From: JAXLYX01 sp046351215
GTDB lineage: Bacteria; Myxococcota_A; Polyangia; Polyangiales; Houyiibacteriaceae
Assembly (NCBI GenBank): GCA_046351215.1
Contig: JAXLYX010000017.1
Location: 91,540 to 155,539 of the forward strand
Direction of reading: 5' to 3'
DNA length: 64,000 nt
Shown: piece after piece, positions 8,736 through 16,567 of the stretch
Position numbering within the stretch: the stretch's first letter is position 1
Layout: each line of letters opens with the position of its first letter
The notes under the pieces: generated by a model
Database searches by the model: none
What the model was told of the DNA's origin: nothing
What the model saw: the letters and a program-made list of their open reading frames with translations, nothing else
Made by a program: the position numbers and the translations under genes

Positions 8736-9460
8736 GCGACACCTCCGAGTTCCCCCGGGAGGAGGAACGAGCCGGGAACGGCGACCTGGATCTTCTTGGG
8801 TTCGAGCGCCTGCGCGATGAGCTGGCCGTGCAGGCGGCGACCTTCGCGATCGCGGAGGCCGGGGAGCAGGTAGGGCTCGCCCACCTTCTCGTAGCCGAGG
8901 CGCTGGGCCACGGCGAAGGCGAGGCGGTTCTCGGCGATCATCTCGGCATGGGCTCCCGGCACGCCCATCTGCCGGAGCCGCTCGTGGAACCGCTTCACCA
9001 TCCGGACGCCGCTCCCGCCGCGAGCCTCGGGAAGGAGGTCGATGTGGAAGTGGGCCGGATACCGGGCGAGGTCGACCTTCGTGCGTCGGCAGCCTCGGTC
9101 ACGCATCACGTCGGCCACGAGGCGGAGGTAGAAGCGGGCGGTCCCGGGGCGGAAGAGCAGCCCGCGCGTCAGCACGTGCCGGAGGCCGATCGCGGTCGGA
9201 TCGAGCGCCTTCCGCGAGTCGACGCAGCCCGCCAGGTAGCCGACCACCTCGCCGTCCGTCGAGCGGGTGGCGACGAGGCAGCTCTCGGGCTCGTGATCGG
9301 TGTAGTAGCTCGAGAACATGTCGGCGAAGCTCGCGCGATCGCCGTAGAAGCACTCGGCCGACTCGCCCATGTAGCCGGTCTGGTAGCAGATCTCGCGCAC
9401 GCGAGGCCGATCCTCCGGCCGGTACGGGCGGATGAAGTAGGTGCCGCGCAGCGTGGTCAT
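8732..9460 (-). CDS. GNAT-like acetyltransferase
   Basis: A 242-residue protein with GNAT-family character. The N-terminal strand is YFIRPYRPEDRPRVREIC and the central strand is SCLVATRSTDGEVVGYLAGCVD. A C-terminal helix AEMIAENRLAFAVAQRLGYEKVG resembles the motif-B end of GNAT domains (an xNxxAxxxxxxLGF pattern). It is longer than minimal GNATs because of an insertion around 95-150. It would acetylate an amine, perhaps one exposed by the PIG-L deacetylase encoded directly upstream; that pairing is inference. It overlaps both neighbours by 4 bp. Confidence 0.75.
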   Translation of the reverse strand: MTTLRGTYFIRPYRPEDRPRVREICYQTGYMGESAECFYGDRASFADMFSSYYTDHEPESCLVATRSTDGEVVGYLAGCVDSRKALDPTAIGLRHVLTRGLLFRPGTARFYLRLVADVMRDRGCRRTKVDLARYPAHFHIDLLPEARGGSGVRMVKRFHERLRQMGVPGAHAEMIAENRLAFAVAQRLGYEKVGEPYLLPGLRDREGRRLHGQLIAQALEPKKIQVAVPGSFLLPGELGGVA

Positions 9461-10368
9461 GCGGCGAACCTCCAGGATCGCTCCACGGGCACGCCGTGGC
9501 TGCGGGGCAGGTCGCCCTCGAGACGCGAGACGTCGGCGAAGAAGAGCGGCGTCTGGCTGCGGTAGAGGCACATCGCCTCGACCTTGCGCGAGACGAAGGG
9601 CGAGACCTCGAGCTCTTCCGGCACGAGCGGGACGAGGGCGTCGGTCGGCCTGCGGCCGATGCGGAAGAGCACCTCGACGAGCGCCACGTAGAGCAGGAGC
9701 GGGAGGAAGGAGAGGAGCCGTCCGAGGCCACGGAAGGCGAAGGCCGCGGTGTCGCGGGCCGTGGGGACGAGCGCCGGTCCACGGAGACCCGCGAGATGGG
9801 AGAGCCGCTGCGTGACGAACGACGGGAAGAGCGCGTAGGGCACGTCCTCGTAGAAGCGGACGTCGTGCAGGGTCGAGAGCTGCCAGCCGACCTCGAACAC
9901 GATGCGATGGTCGGGATGCGCGCCGATCGCGAGGGGGAAGTGCACCGTCGCCTCGGGCGCCGCGAAGCGCTCGACGGCGCACGTGATGGCGCGCCGCGCC
10001 GAATCGAAGGCCTTCGTCCCGACGAACGTGGCGAAGGGGAGGATCGAGCGCGCGGTCTCGGCGGAGAAGAAGGACCGGAAGATCAGCTCGGGCTCGTTCA
10101 GCCAGACGTAGTCGGCGTCGAGGGCCTCCATCGCCTCGCGGTCCTCGCGCTCGCGGGCCTCGTAGTCGTCGAAGCGACCCTTGCCGTGGGGCGCCGCGGC
10201 CTTGCCGTGGCCGAAGACCGTGACGACGAGGACCTTCCGCCCGGCGGCCCGTGCCGCGAGGATGCGGCCCGCGAGGGAGTAGACGGCGTCGTCGAGGTGC
10301 GGCGAGACGATCACGTCGTCGTAGACGCGCTCGCGCAGACGGGCGCCGTAGAAGGCCTCGGTGGTCAC
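9457..10368 (-). CDS. PIG-L family deacetylase
   Basis: A 303-residue member of the PIG-L/LmbE zinc deacetylase family, which removes acetyl groups from N-acetylglucosaminyl lipids or thiols. The first metal-binding block is SPHLDDAVYS (His24, Asp27) and the second is AIGAHPDH near residue 160. A long hydrophobic segment (LLSFLPLLLYVALVEVLF) in the C-terminal third suggests membrane association, which fits a lipid-linked sugar substrate. The GTG start overlaps the upstream stop as GTGA. Its operon partners (glycosyltransferase, sulfotransferase, GNAT) suggest tailoring of an amino-sugar glycolipid. Confidence 0.87.
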   Translation of the reverse strand: MTTEAFYGARLRERVYDDVIVSPHLDDAVYSLAGRILAARAAGRKVLVVTVFGHGKAAAPHGKGRFDDYEAREREDREAMEALDADYVWLNEPELIFRSFFSAETARSILPFATFVGTKAFDSARRAITCAVERFAAPEATVHFPLAIGAHPDHRIVFEVGWQLSTLHDVRFYEDVPYALFPSFVTQRLSHLAGLRGPALVPTARDTAAFAFRGLGRLLSFLPLLLYVALVEVLFRIGRRPTDALVPLVPEELEVSPFVSRKVEAMCLYRSQTPLFFADVSRLEGDLPRSHGVPVERSWRFAA

Positions 10369-11321
10369 GACCCCGTCCTCGCGACGAAGGTGGTGACGTC
10401 CTCGGTCTGGGGCTCGAACGCGGGCGGCGGCACCGACTTCACCGGCGTGAGGCCGTCCGCGACCATGCCCTCCTCGACGGTGTCGAGGATGAGGTTCACG
10501 AGATCCCCGCGCTGCTTGAGGAACGCGGTGGTGTTGTGCATCGCCGTCGGCAGCGCGACGGTCTCGGCCGCTCCCGCCTCGCGGAGGGCGCCGGCGGTGA
10601 TGACGTCCGGATCGCAGCCCTCGCCGTAGTACACGGTGATCTTCGGGAGGCGACGCGCGCGCTTCATCTCGGCCTCGAGGTCGACGATCGCGCCCTCGCC
10701 CACCGTGCGCTTGAGCGTCCGCTGCGAGATGCGGGCCATCTGTCCCAGGATGAGTCGCTCGAAGAAGGCGCCGGGATGGCGGAAGAGGACCTTCCATCGG
10801 CGGAGCCGGACAGAGAGGCTGCCGTTCAGGAGATAGCGCTCGGGCGGCCAGCTCGGCGAGAACGCGAGCACGCGATCCATGCCGCAGCGCTGCGCGAAGA
10901 GGAGGGCCGCCATGCCGCCGATCGAGGTCCCGATCGCCACGTTGTACCGGGACCCGAGCTTCTCGAGCGCCTCGCGCACCCGGCCCTCGTAGTAGGCGAT
11001 GCCGTCGGTGCCGCCGTCCGGGGCGAGGTGGTAGCAGGCGAGGAGCGGATCGCGGACGAAGACGAGGTTCGCCTCGAGCCCGTGCCGGCGCAGCAGGTTC
11101 GTGAACTCGTAGTTCACCATCCCGCCGTGGAGGGCGGCGAGCCCGGCGAACGAGACGAGCGTGACGTCGCTGCCACGATCGCGGACCTCGAGGATGCTCG
11201 TGTCCGCTTCGACGGTGGGACGGCGACGACGCCCGAAGACGAGCGTGAAGTACGCGATGAGGGGGAGCAGGGCGGCCGAGATCCGGCGCAGCGTCTGCCC
11301 GATCAGCTTGCGGATGCCCAT
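10365..11321 (-). CDS. Alpha/beta-hydrolase-like protein, membrane-anchored
   Basis: A 318-residue protein with an N-terminal hydrophobic anchor (ALLPLIAYFTLVFG, 17-30) followed by a stop-transfer RRRR. The rest resembles an alpha/beta hydrolase: strand DVTLVSFAGLAALHGGM, nucleophile elbow GTSIGG at 131-136 (Ser133), a putative acid in YYGEGCDPDV, and a histidine in TAMHNTTAF near residue 281. It could be an esterase or an acyltransferase using the same fold. It overlaps the PIG-L gene by 4 bp and the glycosyltransferase gene by 19 bp. Substrate unknown. Confidence 0.68.
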   Translation of the reverse strand: MGIRKLIGQTLRRISAALLPLIAYFTLVFGRRRRPTVEADTSILEVRDRGSDVTLVSFAGLAALHGGMVNYEFTNLLRRHGLEANLVFVRDPLLACYHLAPDGGTDGIAYYEGRVREALEKLGSRYNVAIGTSIGGMAALLFAQRCGMDRVLAFSPSWPPERYLLNGSLSVRLRRWKVLFRHPGAFFERLILGQMARISQRTLKRTVGEGAIVDLEAEMKRARRLPKITVYYGEGCDPDVITAGALREAGAAETVALPTAMHNTTAFLKQRGDLVNLILDTVEEGMVADGLTPVKSVPPPAFEPQTEDVTTFVARTGS

Positions 11322-12418
11322 TCGGTCCTCCCGCTCTGGGCCAGGTGGCCCGCTTCGAGCGCACAGAGCTTCTCGTCGAGCGCTCCGAGGAGCTCCCGGT
11401 TCCCGCAGCGCTGGTAGCCACCGAGCGCGTCCTCGTAGCGGTTCAGGTCGCCGAGGAAGGACTTCACGGTGCCCTCCTCGAGGCCGACGGTCATGCGGCC
11501 GAAGCCGGCGCGCTCGAGGAAGATCGAGTTCATGTTCTGCTCGAACTGCCCCGCGATCGGCGTGGCGAGGACGGGCTTGTGCAGGTGGAGCGCCTCGCTC
11601 ATGAGCGTCGCGCCGCCCGTGGCGACGACCGCCTTCGCCGTGCGGAGATCCTCGATGAAGCCGGCCTCGTCGAAGGGGCGGTGCACGACGTTCCCCTCGA
11701 CGACCTCGCCCTCGAGCCCGCGGCGCACGCCGTACGCGCGACACTCGACGCCGCTCGCCTCGAGCGACTTCATCAGGTTCTCGTCGCAGCCACCCGACTG
11801 GTAGACGAGCACGTGGTCGCCCTTCACGGGATCGGCCTCGAGGATCTCGCGGCGGAGCACGGGGCCGTGGATCGAGGTCCGCGGCTCCGTCACCTCGGGA
11901 GCGAAGAAGCTCGTGAGGAAGTAGTGGTCGCAGAACGGCAGCTTCGTCTTCACGAGCAGCTTGTTCAGCGCGTAATCCCGCTCGCGGCCCGCGAGCACCT
12001 CGGCCGGCATCCGACAGCGCCCGACGATCTGGATGTTGTCGAGGCTCAGGATCGGCAGCCCGTGGATCATCGCGTAGAGGTGCGTCCACGACTCGAAGTC
12101 GCTGATCACGACGTCCGGCTCGAACCCGTCCTCGAGCAGGGCGAAGTAGGTCGCGACGTTCCGCGGAAGGCCCGTGACGCCCTTCCAGAGGATGTTCATG
12201 GTGGTCTTCAGGCGGTCGACCCGGTTCTTCTCGTCGAAGACCATCTTCATGCCTTCGATCGGGAGGACCGTGCCGAAGTGGCGGTCGAGGAACGTGGCCG
12301 CTCCGTGCGACGCGACGATCCGGACCTCGTGACCACGACGCCGAAGATGCTCGAGGACGACTCGCGAGCGGGTCGCGTGTCCCATGCCTTCGCCGACGAC
12401 TCCGTAGAGGATCTTCAT
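11303..12418 (-). CDS. Glycosyltransferase, MJ1255/VC2487-like (GT-B)
   Basis: A 371-residue GT-B-type glycosyltransferase. The N-terminus MKILYGVVGEGMGHATRS is the glycine-rich entry typical of the MJ1255/VC2487 family and of MGDG-synthase-like enzymes. The C-terminal donor domain has ATGGATLMSEALHLHKPVLATP and QFEQNMNS, matching the nucleotide-sugar-binding segment of this family. It probably transfers a sugar to a lipid acceptor at the inner face of the membrane. It overlaps the sulfotransferase gene by 4 bp (ATGA) and the hydrolase-like gene by 19 bp. Confidence 0.83.
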   Translation of the reverse strand: MKILYGVVGEGMGHATRSRVVLEHLRRRGHEVRIVASHGAATFLDRHFGTVLPIEGMKMVFDEKNRVDRLKTTMNILWKGVTGLPRNVATYFALLEDGFEPDVVISDFESWTHLYAMIHGLPILSLDNIQIVGRCRMPAEVLAGRERDYALNKLLVKTKLPFCDHYFLTSFFAPEVTEPRTSIHGPVLRREILEADPVKGDHVLVYQSGGCDENLMKSLEASGVECRAYGVRRGLEGEVVEGNVVHRPFDEAGFIEDLRTAKAVVATGGATLMSEALHLHKPVLATPIAGQFEQNMNSIFLERAGFGRMTVGLEEGTVKSFLGDLNRYEDALGGYQRCGNRELLGALDEKLCALEAGHLAQSGRTEWASAS

Positions 12419-13593
12419 GCCAACCCCACCGTCTGCGTGTCCATGCCACCGAGCTCCGAGAGGACGCGCTCGACACGGAGCACGTCTCCCGCGGAGAGAG
12501 ACTTCCGACCGTCGCTCGCCACGGCCGAGCCGGCCTGCGAGTTGCCCTTCGTCGCGAGGAGGGCCTCCCGGATGGTCGGTTCCGGGTTCGAGCCGAGGTC
12601 CACCCCGAGCCCCGAGGCGAGGTCGCGGACGAAGCGCTCGGGCGCCTCGGTCAGGTCCTCGTAGCGCAGCACGGAGTCGAAGCGGAGCGCGCCCGAACGA
12701 TCGAGCCGCGCGGCCTCCTGCATCATCGAGTGGAAGCCGAGCGCGAGGATCTCGACGACCCCGTGGCGGTCGCGGTCGGGCGTGCCCGGCTCGATGACGA
12801 GCGGCATGAACCGGGGCACCGCCGGATGGAGCCGCGGCCAGAGGACGCGGAGGATCCGCACCGCGAGCCGGTCGAGGCCGATCGACCGGAAGAGGCCGAC
12901 GAAGGGGCTCCGGAGGAACGCGCCGATGTAGCTGTCGATGACGTCGTTCGCGTTCCGGTGGAGGAAGAGCGAGCGCGAGCGGGGCACGGCGTCGCGGATG
13001 AGCTCGGCCGCGTAGAGCGACATGCCGCGGTGCTTCACGAAGAGCACGGGGCGGCTCGGGGCGACCGCGAGGCGGTGGTGACCGAGGAGCCGGCTCGTCG
13101 AGGCCGTCACGCGGACGAGCTCGCGCTCGAGGGCGGCGTCCGAGGGGATGCGGGCCAGCGTGACCTGCGAGAAGAAGTCGGGCTCCGAGATCGACTGGAC
13201 GCCGGGGAGCCGCCCCGCGATCTTCCCCGCCACGGTCGAGCCGCAGCGGCCCGGGCTGTAGAGGAAGGCGAACCGGAAGGGCGCGGAACCGAGCGCCGCC
13301 GCCGTGTCCCGGACCTCGTCGAAGGAGGCCGTGATGAGCGTCTCGGCGTTCTCCCGCTGGGCCTCGTAGAAGAACGGATGGGCCTTGGCGAGGTCGAGCT
13401 CCGGACGCGTCCGGACGAACGAGACCTCCCGGCGCGCGAGGTCGAGCCCGTAGGGCGAGATGCTCCGGGAGTCGGCGCGGAGGGCGCCCTCGAGCGAGAT
13501 GTCGGAGCCGCCGCGGGTCCAGAAATCACGCGCCGAGGCCACGTCACTCGGACCGAGTCGTCGCTTTCTCACGATGCGTCGTTCGTGGGCCAT
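12415..13593 (-). CDS. Sulfotransferase family protein
   Basis: A 392-residue P-loop sulfotransferase-like protein. The 5'-phosphosulfate-binding loop is LYSPGRCGST at 111-120, and the 3'-phosphate block is LHRNANDVIDSY at 211-222 with Arg213 and Ser221. The family transfers sulfate from PAPS to hydroxyls of lipids, sugars or proteins. The N-terminal 100 residues do not match anything I recognise. It is the first gene of an eight-gene operon whose upstream region (13594-14411) is unusually long and repeat-rich. cysC at 1206-1820 could supply PAPS. The ATG at 13593 is the only plausible start near the P-loop. Confidence 0.8.
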   Translation of the reverse strand: MAHERRIVRKRRLGPSDVASARDFWTRGGSDISLEGALRADSRSISPYGLDLARREVSFVRTRPELDLAKAHPFFYEAQRENAETLITASFDEVRDTAAALGSAPFRFAFLYSPGRCGSTVAGKIAGRLPGVQSISEPDFFSQVTLARIPSDAALERELVRVTASTSRLLGHHRLAVAPSRPVLFVKHRGMSLYAAELIRDAVPRSRSLFLHRNANDVIDSYIGAFLRSPFVGLFRSIGLDRLAVRILRVLWPRLHPAVPRFMPLVIEPGTPDRDRHGVVEILALGFHSMMQEAARLDRSGALRFDSVLRYEDLTEAPERFVRDLASGLGVDLGSNPEPTIREALLATKGNSQAGSAVASDGRKSLSAGDVLRVERVLSELGGMDTQTVGLA

Positions 13594-13773
13594 GGGTTCC
13601 GATCCTTCGTTGCGAGGCGAAAAAGCCACCCCTCGCCACCCGTCTCGCTTTGGGGACGTGTGACCGAGCCGGTCCGTTCGAGGCCGCGCGCCCGTCGGAA
13701 GGCGACTCCCGTCGCGCACTCCGTCCGAACGACGACCACAGCTGTATCGCTAACACACACCGATCGAGTTTTT

Positions 13774-13788
13774 CAATGCCGATTGATT
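13774..13788 (+). repeat. Direct repeat copy 1
   Basis: CAATGCCGATTGATT, 14 of 15 bases identical to the copy at 14068-14082. The minus-strand TTGAAA (13776-13771), a candidate -35 element, overlaps its first bases. Confidence 0.5.
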
Positions 13789-13940
13789 CATCAGTGTCGT
13801 TTTTTCTCCGCGGCGGGTACCGAGGAGCTCCGCAGTCGACCTAACGAGCGTTCAGGAGACCTCGCGTGACCGCCCGTTCACGAAATAATACCCCTTGATT
13901 CGAAGGCGATTCGAGCCATCGGGAGATCTTGGGAAACACG

Positions 13941-14005
13941 TTGCGCAGCCCCTGGGAAGACGGTTGCGCAAGCGCTTGCGCAACCCACGAAATCCGACTG
14001 CGCAA
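13941..14005. promoter_or_regulatory. TTGCGCAA palindrome array, candidate operator
   Basis: A perfect 20-bp palindrome TTGCGCAAGCGCTTGCGCAA (13964-13983) extends to 24 bp with flanking GG/CC. It is itself two TTGCGCAA palindromes 12 bp apart. Further TGCGCA cores lie at 13942-13947 and 13999-14004, centred 23 and 22 bp outward. The 22-23/12 bp spacing corresponds to about two and one helical turns, as expected for cooperative binding of a dimeric regulator. The array sits between the divergent sulfotransferase operon and GMC operon, so either could be the target. Confidence 0.6.
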
Positions 14006-14067
14006 CCCGACGCACAACCCCAAGAACATCCGATTGAGTTCGAAACTTGAGTCATTGAAAATACAAA

Positions 14068-14082
14068 CAATGCCAATTGATT
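14068..14082 (+). repeat. Direct repeat copy 2
   Basis: CAATGCCAATTGATT, one mismatch from the copy at 13774-13788 and in the same orientation. A plus-strand TTGAAA (14055-14060) lies just upstream. Confidence 0.5.
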
Positions 14083-14411
14083 TCTCGCGAACCGGCGTTT
14101 GCCGCGATCGCGACGGGATCGCGTTTCAGCCTGCATTCCTGGCCGATCCGGCCATCCCCACCGTACGGGCCGACCCGACGCGCAGGTGGATGCGCATCGA
14201 TGGCGCGATGTCGATCTCCATCGGAGGAAGTGCGACGTCAACCCCGATGGGCGCGGATGTGGGGGAGAGTAGCCACGCGGTCACCGACTTGGCATCCGCT
14301 GTTCGTCGACGGGGTCGGCCAACCCTCCGGAACCATGGGCCGGCTCGGCCATCCCGCACCGGATCGCGTGGGAGGCTTTGAACGCCGGGTGCGGAAGGGC
14401 ATCCTCGGGAG

Positions 14412-15005
14412 ATGGCGGACGCACCTCGGACGGGCCGGCGCACCTGGCTCAAGCTCGGCCTGCTCGGCTCGGGCCTCTTGGCCCTCGGAGGAGGCGTCGC
14501 GGCCTGGTTCTCCCGAGGCTACGAGGCCTTCCTCTCGTCGGACGACCGGCCCATCGCCTTGTCCACGAAGGAATACGCCGTGGTCGTGCAGCTCGTGGCG
14601 GCGCTCCTCCCCGAGTCCGAAGGCTTCCCGTCGGGGGTCGCGCTCCGCGTGCCGCAGCGCGTGGACGAAGAGCTCTGGGCAGCCTCGGAGAAGCAGAGGA
14701 CGCAGATCCGCCAGGGGCTCGAGCTGCTCGAGCACCTCCCGCTCGCGAAGGGCCGGAGCGCGCGGTTCACGCGGCTCCCCGTGGGCGAGCGCGAGGCCTT
14801 CTTCGAGGAGCTCCTCGCGAGCGACGTCGATGCCCTCCGGCAGCTCTCGCTCGCGCTCCGCCAGCTCCTGCATCTCGCGTACTACGGAAACGAGCGGACC
14901 TGGCGCGCGATGCGCTACGAGGGCCCGCTCGGGCTCGCCGAGAAGCCGCCCGTCTCCCACGTGCACTACGAGGCGCTCGTCCGTCGCGCCGAGAGGCCCT
15001 CGTGA
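14412..15005 (+). CDS. Gluconate 2-dehydrogenase subunit 3-like protein (Tat signal)
   Basis: A 197-residue small subunit of a GMC-type dehydrogenase. A twin-arginine signal RRTWLK at 9-14 precedes the hydrophobic stretch LGLLGSGLLALGGGVAAW, so the complex is probably exported folded. The middle shows the helical pattern of the gluconate 2-dehydrogenase subunit 3 family (VQLVAALLPESEGFPS, then LRQLLHLAYYGNERTWRAM with a G-Y-xGP block). Its stop overlaps the GMC gene start as GTGA, so the two are coupled. It is thought to chaperone or anchor the flavoprotein, which lacks its own signal. Confidence 0.86.
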   Translation: MADAPRTGRRTWLKLGLLGSGLLALGGGVAAWFSRGYEAFLSSDDRPIALSTKEYAVVVQLVAALLPESEGFPSGVALRVPQRVDEELWAASEKQRTQIRQGLELLEHLPLAKGRSARFTRLPVGEREAFFEELLASDVDALRQLSLALRQLLHLAYYGNERTWRAMRYEGPLGLAEKPPVSHVHYEALVRRAERPS

Positions 15006-16552
15006 TCCACACGTACCGCGACCTCCTCTCGGATCGGCGCGTCGAGGCGGACGTCTGCATCGTCGGGACGGGCTGCGGCGGCGCGTCGCTCGGCGCCCGG
15101 CTCGCCGAGGCCGGGGCGCGCGTGGTCTTCCTCGAGCGCGGCGGACACTACACGCGCGACGACTTCGACCAGCGCGAGCTCGACATGCTGCCGAAGATCG
15201 ACGGCGGCCGCGGGCTCGACAGCTCGGTCGATCTCTCCGTCAGCCTCACCTACGGCAACAACGTCGGAGGTGCGAGCGTCCACTACTGGGCGGACAGCTA
15301 CCGCACGCCGCCCGATCGGCTCGCGCGCTGGCGCGACGAATTCGGACTCGAAGGCCACGGCCTCGAGGAGCTCACGCCCTTCTTCGAGGAGATCGAGCGC
15401 GACCTCCACGTGCATCCCGCGGAGGACGCCTACTTCAACCGGATGAACCAGCTGCTCCGGCTCGGGAGCGAGCGGCTCGGCTGGCACGGGCATCGCGTGC
15501 CCCAGGCGCGCACGGGCTGCATCCAGTCGGGCTTCTGCATGCAGGGCTGCGCGTACGACGCGAAGCAGAGCCAGCTCGTGACCTACGTACCCCGCGCCCT
15601 CGCGAAGGGCGCCGAGATCTTCGCGGACACGCGCGCCGAGCGGCTCGAGTGGGACTCGTCCGATCGGAAGGTCACGGCGCTCGTCGGCGCGGTCCTCGAC
15701 CGCGCCACGGGCCGTCCGACCGGCAAGACGGTCCGGGTCACGGCCAGGGCGTTCGTGGTGGCGGCCGGGGGCTACGGCACCCCGCTCTTCCTCCTGCGGA
15801 ACGGTCTCCGCGAGCGGCTGCCGGCCGTCGGCCTGCACACCGTCTGCAACCCCTGCCCGATGGTCCACGCGCTCTTCGACGAGGAGATCGTCCAGTACCG
15901 CGGCATCCCGGCCGCCTGGGGCATCGAGGAGTTCCGTCTCGCGCGCCACGAAGGGGGACGGTACGTCGAGGGCGGCTACCTCCTCATGGCGAACCAGCTC
16001 CAACCGGCGATGCTCGCGGCCGTGCTGCCGGGAACGGGCCGCGAGCACCGTCGCCTGATGCGCGACCTGCGCAAGCTCGGCGGGACGATCGCGTGGATCG
16101 ACGATCACGACTTCGGACGTGTCGACGTCGACGGTGACGGGAACCCCGAGTACCACGTGCCGATCGACGGGACGAACGGCGCGATGATCCGCGACAGCCT
16201 CGAGAAGCAGGCGCGGCTCCTCTTCGCCGTCGGCGCGAAGGAGGTCCTCTTCGGCGACGATCGCGACACGCGGATCACCCGCGCGAGCCAGATCGAGGCG
16301 GCGATCCGCTCGCTCCGGATCCGCCCCGCGTCCCTCGTCCTCGCGGCGCCGCATCCCGCCGGAGGCGCGCGCATGGGACGCGACCCGCGGACGAGCGTGG
16401 TCGCGATGGATCACCGCGTCCACGGCACCGACAACCTCTTCGTCGCCGACCCGAGCGTGTTCCCGACGGGACCGAGCGTCGATCCGTCGGTCACGATCAT
16501 GGCGTTCAGCGGAGTCGCCGCGGGACACGTGCGGCAGGCGATCGGGCGCTGA
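15002..16552 (+). CDS. GMC family FAD-dependent oxidoreductase
   Basis: A 516-residue GMC flavoprotein. The ADP-binding motif GTGCGG is at 22-27 and a GNNVGGASVHYWA block at about 85-97. Three cysteines (173, 179, 183) in TGCIQSGFCMQGC are typical of the Tat-partnered subgroup. The C-terminal domain has HPAGGARMG and SVDPSVTIMAFS, the usual catalytic and FAD-contacting region. It has no signal peptide and probably rides out with the Tat-tagged partner encoded just upstream. The substrate, an alcohol or sugar, cannot be read from sequence. No cytochrome subunit gene is adjacent. It ends 15 bp from the convergent mltG. Confidence 0.9.
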   Translation: MIHTYRDLLSDRRVEADVCIVGTGCGGASLGARLAEAGARVVFLERGGHYTRDDFDQRELDMLPKIDGGRGLDSSVDLSVSLTYGNNVGGASVHYWADSYRTPPDRLARWRDEFGLEGHGLEELTPFFEEIERDLHVHPAEDAYFNRMNQLLRLGSERLGWHGHRVPQARTGCIQSGFCMQGCAYDAKQSQLVTYVPRALAKGAEIFADTRAERLEWDSSDRKVTALVGAVLDRATGRPTGKTVRVTARAFVVAAGGYGTPLFLLRNGLRERLPAVGLHTVCNPCPMVHALFDEEIVQYRGIPAAWGIEEFRLARHEGGRYVEGGYLLMANQLQPAMLAAVLPGTGREHRRLMRDLRKLGGTIAWIDDHDFGRVDVDGDGNPEYHVPIDGTNGAMIRDSLEKQARLLFAVGAKEVLFGDDRDTRITRASQIEAAIRSLRIRPASLVLAAPHPAGGARMGRDPRTSVVAMDHRVHGTDNLFVADPSVFPTGPSVDPSVTIMAFSGVAAGHVRQAIGR

Positions 16553-16567
16553 CGCCGAGAACCGTGG

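Larger units (their letters stand above)
13594..14411. other. Repeat-rich intergenic region, no gene recognised
   Basis: An 818-bp gap between divergent units. Positions 13740-14090 are clearly less GC-rich than the surroundings. The gap contains a TTGCGCAA palindrome array, a near-identical 15-bp direct repeat (13774 and 14068), a doubled GATTCGA (13897 and 13908), and TTGAGT twice (14034 and 14047). A candidate minus-strand promoter for the sulfotransferase operon is TTGAAA (13771-13776) with TAGCGA (13747-13752), spacing 18. Open frames across this stretch lack homology, codon bias or sensible starts, so I call no protein. A small RNA cannot be excluded. Confidence 0.6.

Noticed and set aside
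13962..13985. Palindrome considered as a phage attachment site
   Set aside because: No integrase, no tRNA and no direct-repeat partner at a distance; the operator reading fits better.
13852..14241. 129-residue open frame on the minus strand of the intergenic region
   Set aside because: Arg/Cys-rich random-looking translation without domain or start signal.
13929..14381. 150-residue open frame in the intergenic region
   Set aside because: No homology, no Shine-Dalgarno, runs through the palindrome array; codon use unlike neighbouring genes.
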